From assembly GCF_963678635.1 (NCBI RefSeq), contig NC_087063.1:52965074-53029073 (forward strand): a stretch of 64,000 nucleotides of DNA, read 5' to 3'. A program made the position numbers and the translations under genes. Shown here piece by piece: positions 43,566 to 52,730 of the stretch (positions within the stretch are counted from its first letter, which is position 1; each line of letters opens with the position of its first letter). This DNA is from Symsagittifera roscoffensis. Lineage: Eukaryota > Xenacoelomorpha > Acoela > Convolutidae. Under the pieces are notes generated by a model. It saw only the letters and a program-made list of their open reading frames with translations. It was not told the origin of the DNA and did not search any database.

Positions 43566-44069
43566 TTAATCAAAGAGCAGTCGAGCAGCAGAAGAGTTCT
43601 GGAGGTTCTCTATAGAACGCAGAGCTGGACGAGGTTCCATTGTTGGTGGTTGTTGTGGAGGAGTGTTTTGAGGCGTCATTGTTTCTGAGAATCCCTCATC
43701 TTCATCTATTGTGATGGGGTTTTCGACTGATCCTTCCTCCTCCCAAGGAAAGAGGAAGTCGTCGACTGGTTGAGCCGCAAATCTTGAGTCCGGAATCTCG
43801 GGATAGTTCATTCCCACATGATCAGAAACTTCCCCCATCATTTGCATTGTTCCAAGTTGGTTCTCTGTGATGGGAACTTGCATCAAATGATGTTCGTTGA
43901 AATCCCTTCGCATCACTTCCACCATGTGCCAGACTTGGATTGGGATATCCATTCGTGCCAGAAAAACTCCAGAGACTGTTTCTCGCACTTGAATTTGTAC
44001 TAGATCAGGAGAAAATTCTACAGAGTACATCAGATTGCTGTTTTGCACTGAGAAGATCATTTTGAGCAA
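43566..44069 (-). CDS. Maverick ORF with acidic, Pro-rich C-terminus, unknown
   Basis: 167 codons, intact, with high GC for the region. The N-terminal half is beta-rich. The C-terminal half has WEEEGSVENPITIDEDEGF and a TPQNTPPQQPPT stretch. The acidic plus Pro/Gln-rich tail would suit a transcription activator or a scaffold protein, but that is inference. PITIDEDE resembles a SUMO-interacting motif (hydrophobic core followed by acids). A four-fold CCAAT-containing repeat lies 180-350 bp upstream. Confidence 0.55.
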   Translation of the reverse strand: MLKMIFSVQNSNLMYSVEFSPDLVQIQVRETVSGVFLARMDIPIQVWHMVEVMRRDFNEHHLMQVPITENQLGTMQMMGEVSDHVGMNYPEIPDSRFAAQPVDDFLFPWEEEGSVENPITIDEDEGFSETMTPQNTPPQQPPTMEPRPALRSIENLQNSSAARLLFD

Positions 44070-44239
44070 TAAATTGAGTACGAGAGTAAAAACAAGAAAG
44101 AGTTGAGAGAGGGGTAGATGACGGAAGATAAGTTGAAATTAAGATATTTAGAGCTGAGAGAGCAGGTAGTTGACGGTAGTTAAGTTGAAAATAAAATGAT
44201 TTTTAGATAGGAGTTAGGGGTACCTTCAACTCGAACGTG

Positions 44240-44430
44240 TGGGTTTAACCAATCAGAATTGATTTTCCTTATTTGGATTGTAGTCGTGTCTAATCAGATT
44301 TCAGCTTCATTTTATGGGATTCTTGGATAAACGTCGTGTCCAATCGGAAACAAAGCTCCATTTTGGGAATTGTCGTTTCCAATCACAAAAAAAAAGTTCA
44401 TTTTTGTTCTAGTTGTCGCATCCAATCAGA
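44240..44430. promoter_or_regulatory. CCAAT-box array upstream of the 44,069 gene
   Basis: Repeated GTCGTGTCCAATCAGAAA-like words at about 44,248 (partial), 44,285, 44,332, 44,362 and 44,405, spaced 30-47 bp, each with CCAATCA, CCAATCG or TAATCAG at the core. Reiterated CCAAT is the binding pattern of NF-Y. Placed between two - strand genes, it is the natural promoter region of the gene starting at 44,069. Confidence 0.45.
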
Positions 44431-44675
44431 AGACCCTTTTAAGGACTTAAATCTTCCAAATAAGTAAAAATAAACACAAAAGCAATTGCAAAAGTAAATG
44501 ACCAAAAGTTGTTTGCAGTAAAAATAAGAAATATTGCTGATATAAGTAACAAAAGAAAGAAAATTAATAAAAGTTACATCTCTGCAACTTTTCATCAAGT
44601 AAATTGAATTTTTTGTATGTAATCAATGAGAAATTGCTGATTTTTAAGTAGATAGTCAAGTTCTTTAATTTTTAA

Positions 44676-45181
44676 TTAAATTTGGGAGGATAACTCAAAT
44701 TTGACGAATTTTTCAAAGCAGACTTCTGGAAATCTGATTCCAAACCGAATCAAGCAGGATTTTGAACTTTGAAAATCTTTAAAGAAATGAAGGAATAAAG
44801 AACTTTGCTGAGGTGTTTTTACAATTTTGGGATTTGGATAGGGGATAAAAAGAGTTTTTGATATATTATCGTACGATTTTTTGATCAATTTCAAATTCTC
44901 GAGAATAAACAAAAGTTCTTTCCTTGTGAGGTGTAATTCAGCTGTAAGTTTAAAATTTGATACGCAATATGTGAATCAAACGTAAACTCTTTAATTGAGT
45001 AAGTTTTTCTGAAGAGACCTTTACTTAGTCGGTTAACTCTATTTTGTACAATAAAGACGTCCAAAAAATTATGAAAAAAGTAAGAGCCAACATCTATTTC
45101 ATCAATAAGAAAATCAATTGGAATTTTTTCCTTTTTCTTGTAAAGTAACTGGAGGAAGCTCAAATGTTTTTTGATAGACAT
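44676..45181 (-). pseudogene. Maverick ORF, unknown, split into two frames
   Basis: Frames 44,891-45,181 (96 codons, starting MSIKKHLSFLQLLY) and 44,676-44,912 (78 codons) overlap by 22 bases and probably formed one protein of about 165 residues. It is helical, Phe/Leu/Lys-rich, with a DEIDVGSYFFHNFLD segment. No family is recognised. Two copies of GATTGGTTGATTT (inverse CCAAT) lie upstream at about 45,247 and 45,297. Confidence 0.35.
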
Positions 45182-45240
45182 TTTTCAAATAATGATTAAA
45201 TTTTTTTAAATAATAAACAGTTCACTTTTAGAAAATGCTG

Positions 45241-45312
45241 AATTATGATTGGTTGATTTCCAACAAACAGTGTTACTAAAAAAATTCTCAATTCTGATTG
45301 GTTGATTTTCTC
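45241..45312 (-). promoter_or_regulatory. Paired CCAAT boxes upstream of the 45,181 gene
   Basis: TTATGATTGGTTGATTT and TTCTGATTGGTTGATTT, about 50 bp apart; on the - strand these read AAATCAACCAATCA. Orientation and distance (60-130 bp from the first Met) suit proximal promoter elements of the - strand gene. The region lies between divergent genes (45,181 - and 45,544 +). Confidence 0.45.
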
Positions 45313-45543
45313 TAATAAAAAGCAAAAAAAACTTATTTCATTCTGATTTTCTTTTACGTTAAAAGCAACTGCTCTATACTTTGTATAACTACTTGAAATA
45401 AATTTCAAATGTTTTTAACAATTCAAAGTAAGTAAAAATTATTTTTATTAAATTTTTTTGAACATTTTAAATCTCCCAATTTTGTACGTACCACGTATTT
45501 TTAATTAATTTTGATACACAATAAATATCCCACTTTTGTTCAG

Positions 45544-48500
45544 ATGCCATCACTCAACAGGAATGAGAAAGTGAAATGCGAGGATTGTGGTAAAGAGTAC
45601 AGGAGGTCCGATGCGGCTCGACATCGCAAAAACTGTCAAGCAGGGATTATTTCTTGTCCTGATTGTAAGTATTTCACTTACAATAAACAAGAAATGAATT
45701 ATCACGTGGCCAAAAAACATGCTCCATCAACTTCCAAGCAATCAACGGTTTGCTCGTCTTGCGAGCAGGAGTTTCCGAGTTACTAGTCGCTCCAACAACA
45801 CCGGAGAAAAGAACATGGAGTGAAACAGCGGAAACCAAGTGATACGGTGGCAGACTTGAACAAGATAGTGGAAGAGGAAGGGGATGATGGAGACAAACTC
45901 AAAGAGGAGTTGAGTGCTGGTCAACACTTCCTGGTTGACACTGAGATGGAGAATGGGAGTCATAAGGTATTTAACTTTCAAATGTCAAAGTTAGATACCA
46001 AGATTAACAACGAGAAGCTTGAAGCAGTCTTCAACAAGCTAGATTCCGCTGCAAAAATCAATATTGCTCTTGGATTTGTTCTCCGTAATGTCGAAACGGG
46101 AGAATATCGTTATTACTATGCACACGAAAACAATACTTTGTTCGAAAAATCGCATTTACTATGTACGAAAGCGGATTTGATTACAATCCAGGGAAAAGTT
46201 GAAAAGTTTGATATCGTGGAGCAATGCACCAAAGAACGTCAGAACACAAAGTGGAGGTTCAAGTTGATCACAAATGTTACTATTTTTGCTGCACTACTGA
46301 AAAACATCCCAATGGGATGTCCAGACTCTGTCTTACCTGAACCTTTACTATGACATACGCAAGTAAACTGTCTTTTATCGGACAAAGATAAACAACCATA
46401 CAAAGATCATCTTTGTCTTTTCCGTGCGTTAACAATGTTTTTGCACGGTCATAGTAACCTCGATGCTCATACATCTCAGCTGTTTACAGAGTTTATATCA
46501 AAATATGGATACGATCTGAAGAATTTTCGTAGAGTGTCTATCGATGATTTACCTGTTGTAGAGGGACTAGTTGAACGTAACATATTCATTTACGATTTTG
46601 ATATTCAGGAAGGAGAATATGTTGGAGAATTAGCCAGGCGAAGTATTGGATAATTCGAAAAAACAATGAAATTGCTAAGATTCAACAACCATATCATTCA
46701 TACGAATGATATTGATTCTTTCTTCAAGTGTTTTCGATGTCCTAGCTGCGACTGTTTCTTCAACAGATCAGACAACTTCAACAGACATCTTATGTCTTGT
46801 AAAGATAGAGTGCGACACATTTATCCAAAGAATGTATATACACTTCGAGAAACGCTATTTGAAAAGTTGGAAGGTTTCAATATCCCAGTTTCGAAAGATA
46901 ACACACTATTCAACAACCTAGCCATTTTCGATTTTGAGTCGATATGTGTTCCATCAGATGAACTGAAAGCTAACCCAAACAACAACTTGGATTGGAAAAC
47001 ACGTTCCAATTACTGTATCAATATCCTCGAACCTGATAGATGAACCAATTTTTCTTTATAACAAGGATCAGCAAAAGCTTATTATCGATTTTGTAATCAG
47101 ACTCGAACTTTTGGCTGAGAAAAGTAAGATCGAAATGAGAACTAAGTTTCAAGATGTTGAAAGAGTAATGAATGAGCGAATGTCAAAAATTTTCCAAGAG
47201 TTCAATGAAAGATGTCAAAATCTTCCAACTGAAAACTTTGAATACGAAGATGGATGTATAGAAGATACAGAGGAAACTGATATGTCAACTCAGTTTTTGA
47301 GAATGCAGAAAAATCAGCTGATTGATTTGAAACAAAATCTGGAGAGGTATGTTAACACGTTACCTGTATTTGGGTTTAACAGTGGAAGATATGATCTGAA
47401 CTTGATCAAGAGCTATCTGATTCCCTACTTAATCAATGATAAAGAAGCTGAACATATGGTTATCAAAAAGGCTAACGATTTCATATCCTTCAAGTTTGGA
47501 GATATACAGTTTCTCGATATCAAGAAATTTTTGGGTGGAGCAACACCTCTAGACTCCTTTCTTAAAGCTTACAAAGCCAGTGAGACAAAAGGGTTTTTCA
47601 GTGAGACAAAAGGGGAGAGATTTGTGCGAGAAAATTAGAGAGGATATGACGGGTGGACCATCAATTGTGTTTACTCGAAAAGCTGTTGTGGATGAAACCT
47701 TTATCCGGGATTCCTCAAACGTCTGCAAATCAATTGTTGGAATTGATGCGAGCCAGCATCCCTATTCAATATGTCAAGACATGCCAACAGGATTGTACAC
47801 AAGATGGGAGTTTGATTCCGATATGCAAAAATTCAATGCTAGACATAACCAATCTCGCAATTTTGAGAACATGGTCATGTCCTACTACCAAGAAACCAGA
47901 CCAGAATGCAGAATTGAGAGCTTCTTTACATCTGGAAATCAAAAGAAAACTGACTGTTTTAATGTTGATGGATATTGCAATCACTGCAAAACAGTGTTTG
48001 AAGCAATGGGATGCTATTACCATTTTTGTCCTTGCCAGGAGACTCTTCCCTCCATTAGCGATGAAGATATTGAGAGAGGAAACAAAAGGAGAGAGATGGA
48101 TGACTTGAGACGTGAGTATATTCGCGAAAAAGGATACAAAATCGAAGAGATGTGGGAATGTGAGTGGTGGCAAAACTTCAAAACGAACGAAAAAATGAAG
48201 AATCATATCCGATCCAACTTTCCCTACAAAAGACCTCTCTCTACTGATTCTTTATTGGAAAAAATAAGAGATGGATCTCTTTATGGCTATATTCAGTGCG
48301 ACTTAGTTGTTCCAGACGAACTGAAAGCAAAATTTTCTAATTTTCCTCCAATTTTTAAAAACACTGAAGTTGGAAGAAATGACATTGGGGAATATATGCA
48401 AAATTATGCCATTGAAAATGATCTTCTGAAGCATCCCCAGCGTATGCTAATATCTAGTTTCAAACTAGAAAATGGTTCCATCATTACTCCTCTTTTCAAT

Positions 48501-49469
48501 TTCTACATGGAACTTGGCTTACAGTGTACAAAAGTTTACCGCTTTGTACAGTATCTCCCTCGAAAACGCTTCAACAAGTTTGTTCAGTCGGTTGTTGATG
48601 ATAGAAGGGAAGGAGATGAGAACCCTTTATCCGGTGTTGTTGCAGAGACTATGAAGCTTTTAGGCAATTCATCCTACGGTTACCAGATAATGGACAGATC
48701 GAGACATACGATCACAAAGTATTTGAATGATGAGAAAACACACAAAGCAACTAATGAACCTCTCTTCAAACGATTGAACACTGTTCAGAAAGACTTGTAC
48801 GAGATTGAGTTACTAAAGTCAACAATTGAGCACACAGAACCCATAATAGTCGGATTTTTCATTCTGCAGTATGCAATGCTGAGAATGCTTGAGCTTTACT
48901 ACAATTTTTTTGACAAATTTTGTGATGTAAATAAGTTCGAGGAATTAGAAATGGACACGGAATCGCTTTATTTAGCTATTGCTGAGGAAAATTTGTATGA
49001 TTGTATTCGTCCGGAGAAAAAAGTTGACTGGGAAAAATTGAGAGAAAAAGATTGCAGAGATTCATTCAGAGCAGATTCAAAAACAAACTTTTATCGACGA
49101 ACATGTTGTAGCGTTCACAAGAAGCACGATAAACGAGAGCCTGGTCTGTTCAAAGAAGAATTTAGGTGTACGGAGATGCTATGTTTATGCAGCAATACTT
49201 ATTGTTGCTATGACAACAAATCAGACAAAATGAAGTTTAGCAGCAAAGGATTGAATAAAAGAATTCTAGAGGAATCCGGTGATGGGCCTATGGAAAAATA
49301 CAGGAAAGTAATCGACGAAGCAATCAACTTGACTTCAACAAACAGAGGATTTAGAACCATTAATCATATGGTTGCTACATACGAGCAAACAAAGAAGGGA
49401 TTGAGCTACTTTTACCCCAAAAGACAAGTTCAGGACGACGGAATACACACAAAACCTTTGAACTTGTAA
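45544..49469 (+). pseudogene. Maverick protein-primed type-B DNA polymerase, broken
   Basis: The start ATG follows TTTTGTTCAG. Domains in order: N-terminal C2H2-type zinc fingers (CEDCGKEYRRSDAARHRKNC and two more); a long middle part; exonuclease motif I (FDFES, about 46,928); exonuclease II (FNSGRYDLN, about 47,380); polymerase motif A (GIDASQ, about 47,740, with the following SLYP-type residues altered); motif B (KLLGNSSYGY, 48,654); motif C as DTES (48,954) in place of the usual DTDS. In-frame stops occur at 45,784, 46,351 and 46,651, a stop plus frameshift at about 47,041-47,110, and another frameshift at about 47,600 beside a repeated GAGACAAAAGGG. There the segment between exonuclease and motif A is too short. 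Role when intact: replication of the element. Confidence 0.88.
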
Positions 49470-49964
49470 ATAACTGATGGTGTAAAAGCATTCATTTCAG
49501 TATTGATTAATTAACTGTAACCTTGTGGTTACATGATTATACGAAGCAGTAATTTATATACTTCATCTTTTGAATATAATTTTTTTTCTTCAAAAAACAT
49601 GATTTTTTTTCTCGAAGTTTCGTTAGGTTTCAGTTTAGCTTTAGATAGTTTTCTCGTTGAATTAAACCTATAAAACAATAACTAAAACATCTAAACCGTA
49701 GAAGCTAGCTAAGAAACGCAAGTATCGGCAAAATCGAGCTCAAAAAATTCGGGCGCCAAAAATTTTTCTGAAACTTACCATCTTACCATCTGGAACCTCG
49801 TATCTTAATACATTGGGAAACCTATTCCCTATCCTAATACATTGGAAAATCTATAGCCTAGCTTAATACATAGCCTGCTGACCGGATACTCTATAGCCTA
49901 TGTTAATACATGGGGGTTAATACACGACATAAGAAAACATTCCCTAATGATTTATAGTTATTTT
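49470..49964. other. Spacer with short repeats between polymerase and capsid block
   Basis: Noncoding. Contains an irregular repeat of CTTAATACATTGG / CTAATACATTGG / CTTAATACAT / GTTAATACATGG (about 49,800-49,925) with AATCTATAGCCTA copies between. It may mark the junction where two Maverick segments were joined or where another element inserted. Confidence 0.45.
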
Positions 49965-50240
49965 ATATAAAATAGTATATGATACAAAAACTCCCTTACT
50001 GCGTTGTATTTCTTTCATTTCCAAAGTAAAAAAAAATGGAGATATACCTACACTACAGTACATGAATTATCAATCCTTTACAAATTTAAAGTTAAAAATT
50101 ATTTATAAAACTCTTTCCATAGCATAAAAATAGAACTGAGGGATACTACAGGCGGAAAATCTTCCTTTTGTGTTCTTAGGAACTACACGAGTTGTTCTCT
50201 TGTTTTCAGATTTCGGAGAATCATTTTTGATATATACTTC
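49965..50240 (+). pseudogene. Penton-like gene 3' end, second copy (inverted)
   Basis: Matches the reverse complement of about 35,690-35,990: CTCCCTTACTGCGTTGTATTTCTTTCATTTCC, TGAATTATCAATCCTTTACAAAT and ACGAGTTGTTCTCTTGTTTT are all shared. Only the last third of the gene is present and it has many changes, so it cannot be functional. Confidence 0.7.
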
Positions 50241-50580
50241 ATACGAAAAAGTTTTTCAAAGTTCAGCTAATTTTCACAGTTTTCGTGGACATGGAAGACA
50301 GCGTGGAAGAGGTTTTGGTGCTCTTGCGAAAACTCTTGGGAGAACTGCATTCCACTGCATTCTCAGCTGGAAAAAGAAAAAGAGGAGATTTATTTGAAAT
50401 TGCAACAACAGAGATGGGAGACGTCGTTAGTGGAACAAAAAAAAACATTAGCACAAGATGTTGGAACAAAAACATTTAGGAGGTGGAAAAAAAAAACCAA
50501 GCGTAGAACTAGTAGAGACATTTCTCGAAAAAGTAGTTCGAAACCAGTCTCTCTCGCAAAGACATTTTTGACAAAATAAA
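50240..50580 (+). pseudogene. Maverick basic virion protein, second copy (inverted)
   Basis: Homologous to the gene at 35,309-35,699, on the opposite strand. It has FRGHGRQRGRGFGALAKTLGR and the basic Lys/Arg/Ser tail (50,394-50,579). The amphipathic middle helix region is damaged by a deletion and frame changes. It directly precedes the major capsid region, preserving the usual gene order penton - basic protein - major capsid - protease. Confidence 0.65.
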
Positions 50581-50687
50581 ACGAGTATAAATCAAAGTAG
50601 TCAGTTTCGGTACGGAGCTTTTACAAATTCGTCTTTGGAAATTTTTTATTAAATCCCAGTTTCGGAAACAATTATTTCATCTTACAG

Positions 50688-51933
50688 CCAAGAAGTATTT
50701 CCCAGTACATCTCTGGATGAAAGCAGTATTGAGTTTGAATTTGAGACGGACCGTAGCCTTTATTTGGATATACGTGAAACCCACCTCAGTTTAAAGCTTC
50801 AATTATTCAAAGGAAGTCTGTTTGATGCTTTTAAAAAAGGAGAAGCATAATATAAAGCGAAATCAGAAGATGACTCAGATGAGGACCTACAAACTTACTT
50901 AATTTATGTATACAATCTTCTCTATTCTCTATTCTCCAATTATAAAGTTTAATTTAACAATACAATGGTTTACAACGCCAATCGATTATATCTTCATAAA
51001 GCACAAACATCGCAAAAATTCAACTCAATGGCAGTGAGTAATAAAGGAAAAGTTGCTTGTCACGGATATGGTTTTGAAGATTTTCCGGAAGCATTTGATA
51101 TGTATCCGTTCACTGATAGGACTAACTCTTTTTAGAATCAGGGATAACTTTTTCACTTTATGGCAGGCTTGCCATTGATTTTACTTGTGAAAAATTATTA
51201 CTACGAAAAACTGAACTTGGAATTAAATCAATTCGAGCAAGACCTAATTTTTACATGCTGTCTAATAACCGAAAAGTTAACCTGAAATTTGTTGATTGTT
51301 CGCTGTTTACTAGAAGAACTTTAGTAACTGAACCTAATCATCAATACTTGCAATGCAATCTGGAAAAGGAATCTGCTCATTGAAATTACATGGTAACGTT
51401 AGCAAGACTCTTTATCATTCCGTCTTGTCAAAACCAGTTTATTCTGGAAATGTTTTCAATGATGCCCCAATGAGAAGAGCTGCTGCAATGAATACAAATT
51501 CAGCCGTTGCGGGATCATTTCATGGAAATCCTTTCAACTATCAACAATTTCATTTAAGAGAGCTTAGAATTATTCGGGGGTGAAAGAGCAATTATTTCTT
51601 TAGATACAACTTCTCCTTGTCGCCCCTATGTTAAAATAATGAAAGCAATGCAGTTTAACGAAGATTTTCCAGCTCTTCCTATGGGAAATTTTCAAAATCA
51701 CTATAATCTAGTTTTTGACTTGACTTCTTACAGGATGCAGCTGAACAGTTGGATAAATCAGAACTTAGCAGAGAAAGCTTGAGATTTGAAATGTTTGTCC
51801 AGTTTCACTTGGAGCAAGAAACGGAAGTGATAGGCTTGGGAAAAAGACTATCAAACATTCAAATTGACAAATTGGGAACAGTCGCTAACAATGTTTATTT
51901 ATTTTTGAGTTTTCAGGTTCCTATAGACACATG
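50688..51933 (+). pseudogene. Maverick major capsid protein (double jelly-roll), broken
   Basis: Starts after a TTTCATCTTACAG acceptor-like site. Pieces in several frames show family segments: EFEFETDRSLYLDIRETHL near the start; RARPNFYMLSNN about 51,237-51,272; FVDCSLFTRR; NPFNYQQFHLRELRIIRG about 51,530-51,583; FNEDFPALPMGNFQNHY; and GLGKRLSNIQIDKLGTVANN near the end. Stops at about 50,847 and 51,133 and at least three frameshifts break it. Length (about 410 codons in total) fits Maverick major capsid proteins. It would form the icosahedral shell. Confidence 0.8.
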
Positions 51934-51996
51934 GTAACTTTTTTCGGGACTTTCCATCGTTATTGTCTCTGTTCTATCTATTTTGTTTTTCTTCAG
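51934..51996 (+). other. Putative 63-bp intron or intergenic link
   Basis: GTAACT donor at 51,934 and TTTTTCTTCAG acceptor ending at 51,996. Size and T-rich 3' end are typical of nematode introns. It could join a short upstream exon to the protease gene or serve as a trans-splice outron. Confidence 0.35.
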
Positions 51997-52519
51997 AGCT
52001 AAAACTTCAGAAAAAATAGAAAATGAATGCTGTTTAATTGATAAACCGAGACATTTCTTCAACCTAGAATGTAAGACAGTGTTCAATAACATTTGCCCAC
52101 TACATAAGACTTGTGTATTGGACATTGTTGATTCAATGCCTAAATACGTGAAAGTCAAACTATCAAGTTCTTTGTTTTTAGATCAGTTCATTTTTCAAGT
52201 TCACTTGTTCAAAATTATTGAAAGAATTCCTGAGCTCAGGTTTAAGTACAGTGGATCTTACCCCTCTGATAAAGTACCTCAACAAACAAAATATTCTTTT
52301 GCAATGATGAACTCAGCTCAAAGCACTGATGGAGGAGAACACTGGATCATGATAGCTCGATTGAACAAGAATTACTTTTTTGCTGATTCTTTGGAGCAAA
52401 AAAGAACAACAAAATCCTTTGTAACAAAAAAAGTATCGGCGAATGGTTACCAGAAAAATAAAAAAAATGATAATTTGTGTGGATTTTACGCAATTTATTC
52501 TTCACATTTTACTTTTTAA
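51997..52519 (+). CDS. Maverick adenovirus-type cysteine protease
   Basis: About 173 codons open from the acceptor; the start codon may lie upstream of the small intron. The catalytic order His-Asp-Cys is visible: His in GGEHWIMIARL, Asp in YFFADSLEQ, Cys in NLCGFYAIYSS, as in adenoviral proteases and Ulp1-like enzymes. Maturation of capsid proteins is its expected task. The reading frame is intact except for the uncertain N-terminus, and the length suits the family. An AATAAA at 52,574 may be its polyadenylation signal. Confidence 0.82.
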
Positions 52520-52730
52520 ATTCTACTTAAACACTTGAATTGAATTCATGATGTGCATGGTTTGAATATCATCAAATAAATTTATGTAAAAGTGCACTTT
52601 TAATTTGTAAGCGTAAAATTTTGCACTAAGTTTACTATACGATGTAGTGAATTGTTTTTTTGTAAATTATTTAATTTCTCCTAACATTCCTTATTTTTTT
52701 TACAAAAAGCTTCTTAGCAACTATCCTTCA
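52520..52730. other. Maverick 3' flank to satellite junction
   Basis: AT-rich, no gene. Contains AATAAA at 52,574. A terminal inverted repeat of the Maverick is not evident, so the satellite array may have replaced or truncated the element end. Confidence 0.4.

Larger units (their letters stand above)
35213..52600. mobile_element. Maverick/Polinton virus-like transposon, rearranged
   Basis: All hallmark genes of the group are present: protein-primed type-B DNA polymerase, retroviral-type integrase, A32/FtsK-HerA-like packaging ATPase, adenovirus-type cysteine protease, major capsid and minor (penton) capsid proteins. Also present are the small basic virion protein and the small membrane protein that usually accompany them. 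Genes from 35.2 to 45.2 kb are mainly on the - strand; polymerase, capsid and protease on the right are on the + strand. A block containing the penton end and basic protein is duplicated in inverted orientation (35,213-35,990 and 49,965-50,690). Terminal inverted repeats typical of intact elements were not identified. Several genes are broken. Confidence 0.88.

Noticed and set aside
35213-50690. The inverted capsid blocks as the terminal inverted repeats of the Maverick
   Set aside because: The right block is followed by capsid and protease genes, so it is internal, and the blocks contain gene sequence.
35213-52600. An envelope fusion-protein gene in the Maverick, as reported for some nematode Mavericks
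   Set aside because: No long Cys-rich ectodomain with a fusion region is visible. The only membrane-anchored Cys-rich frame is the short threefold module.
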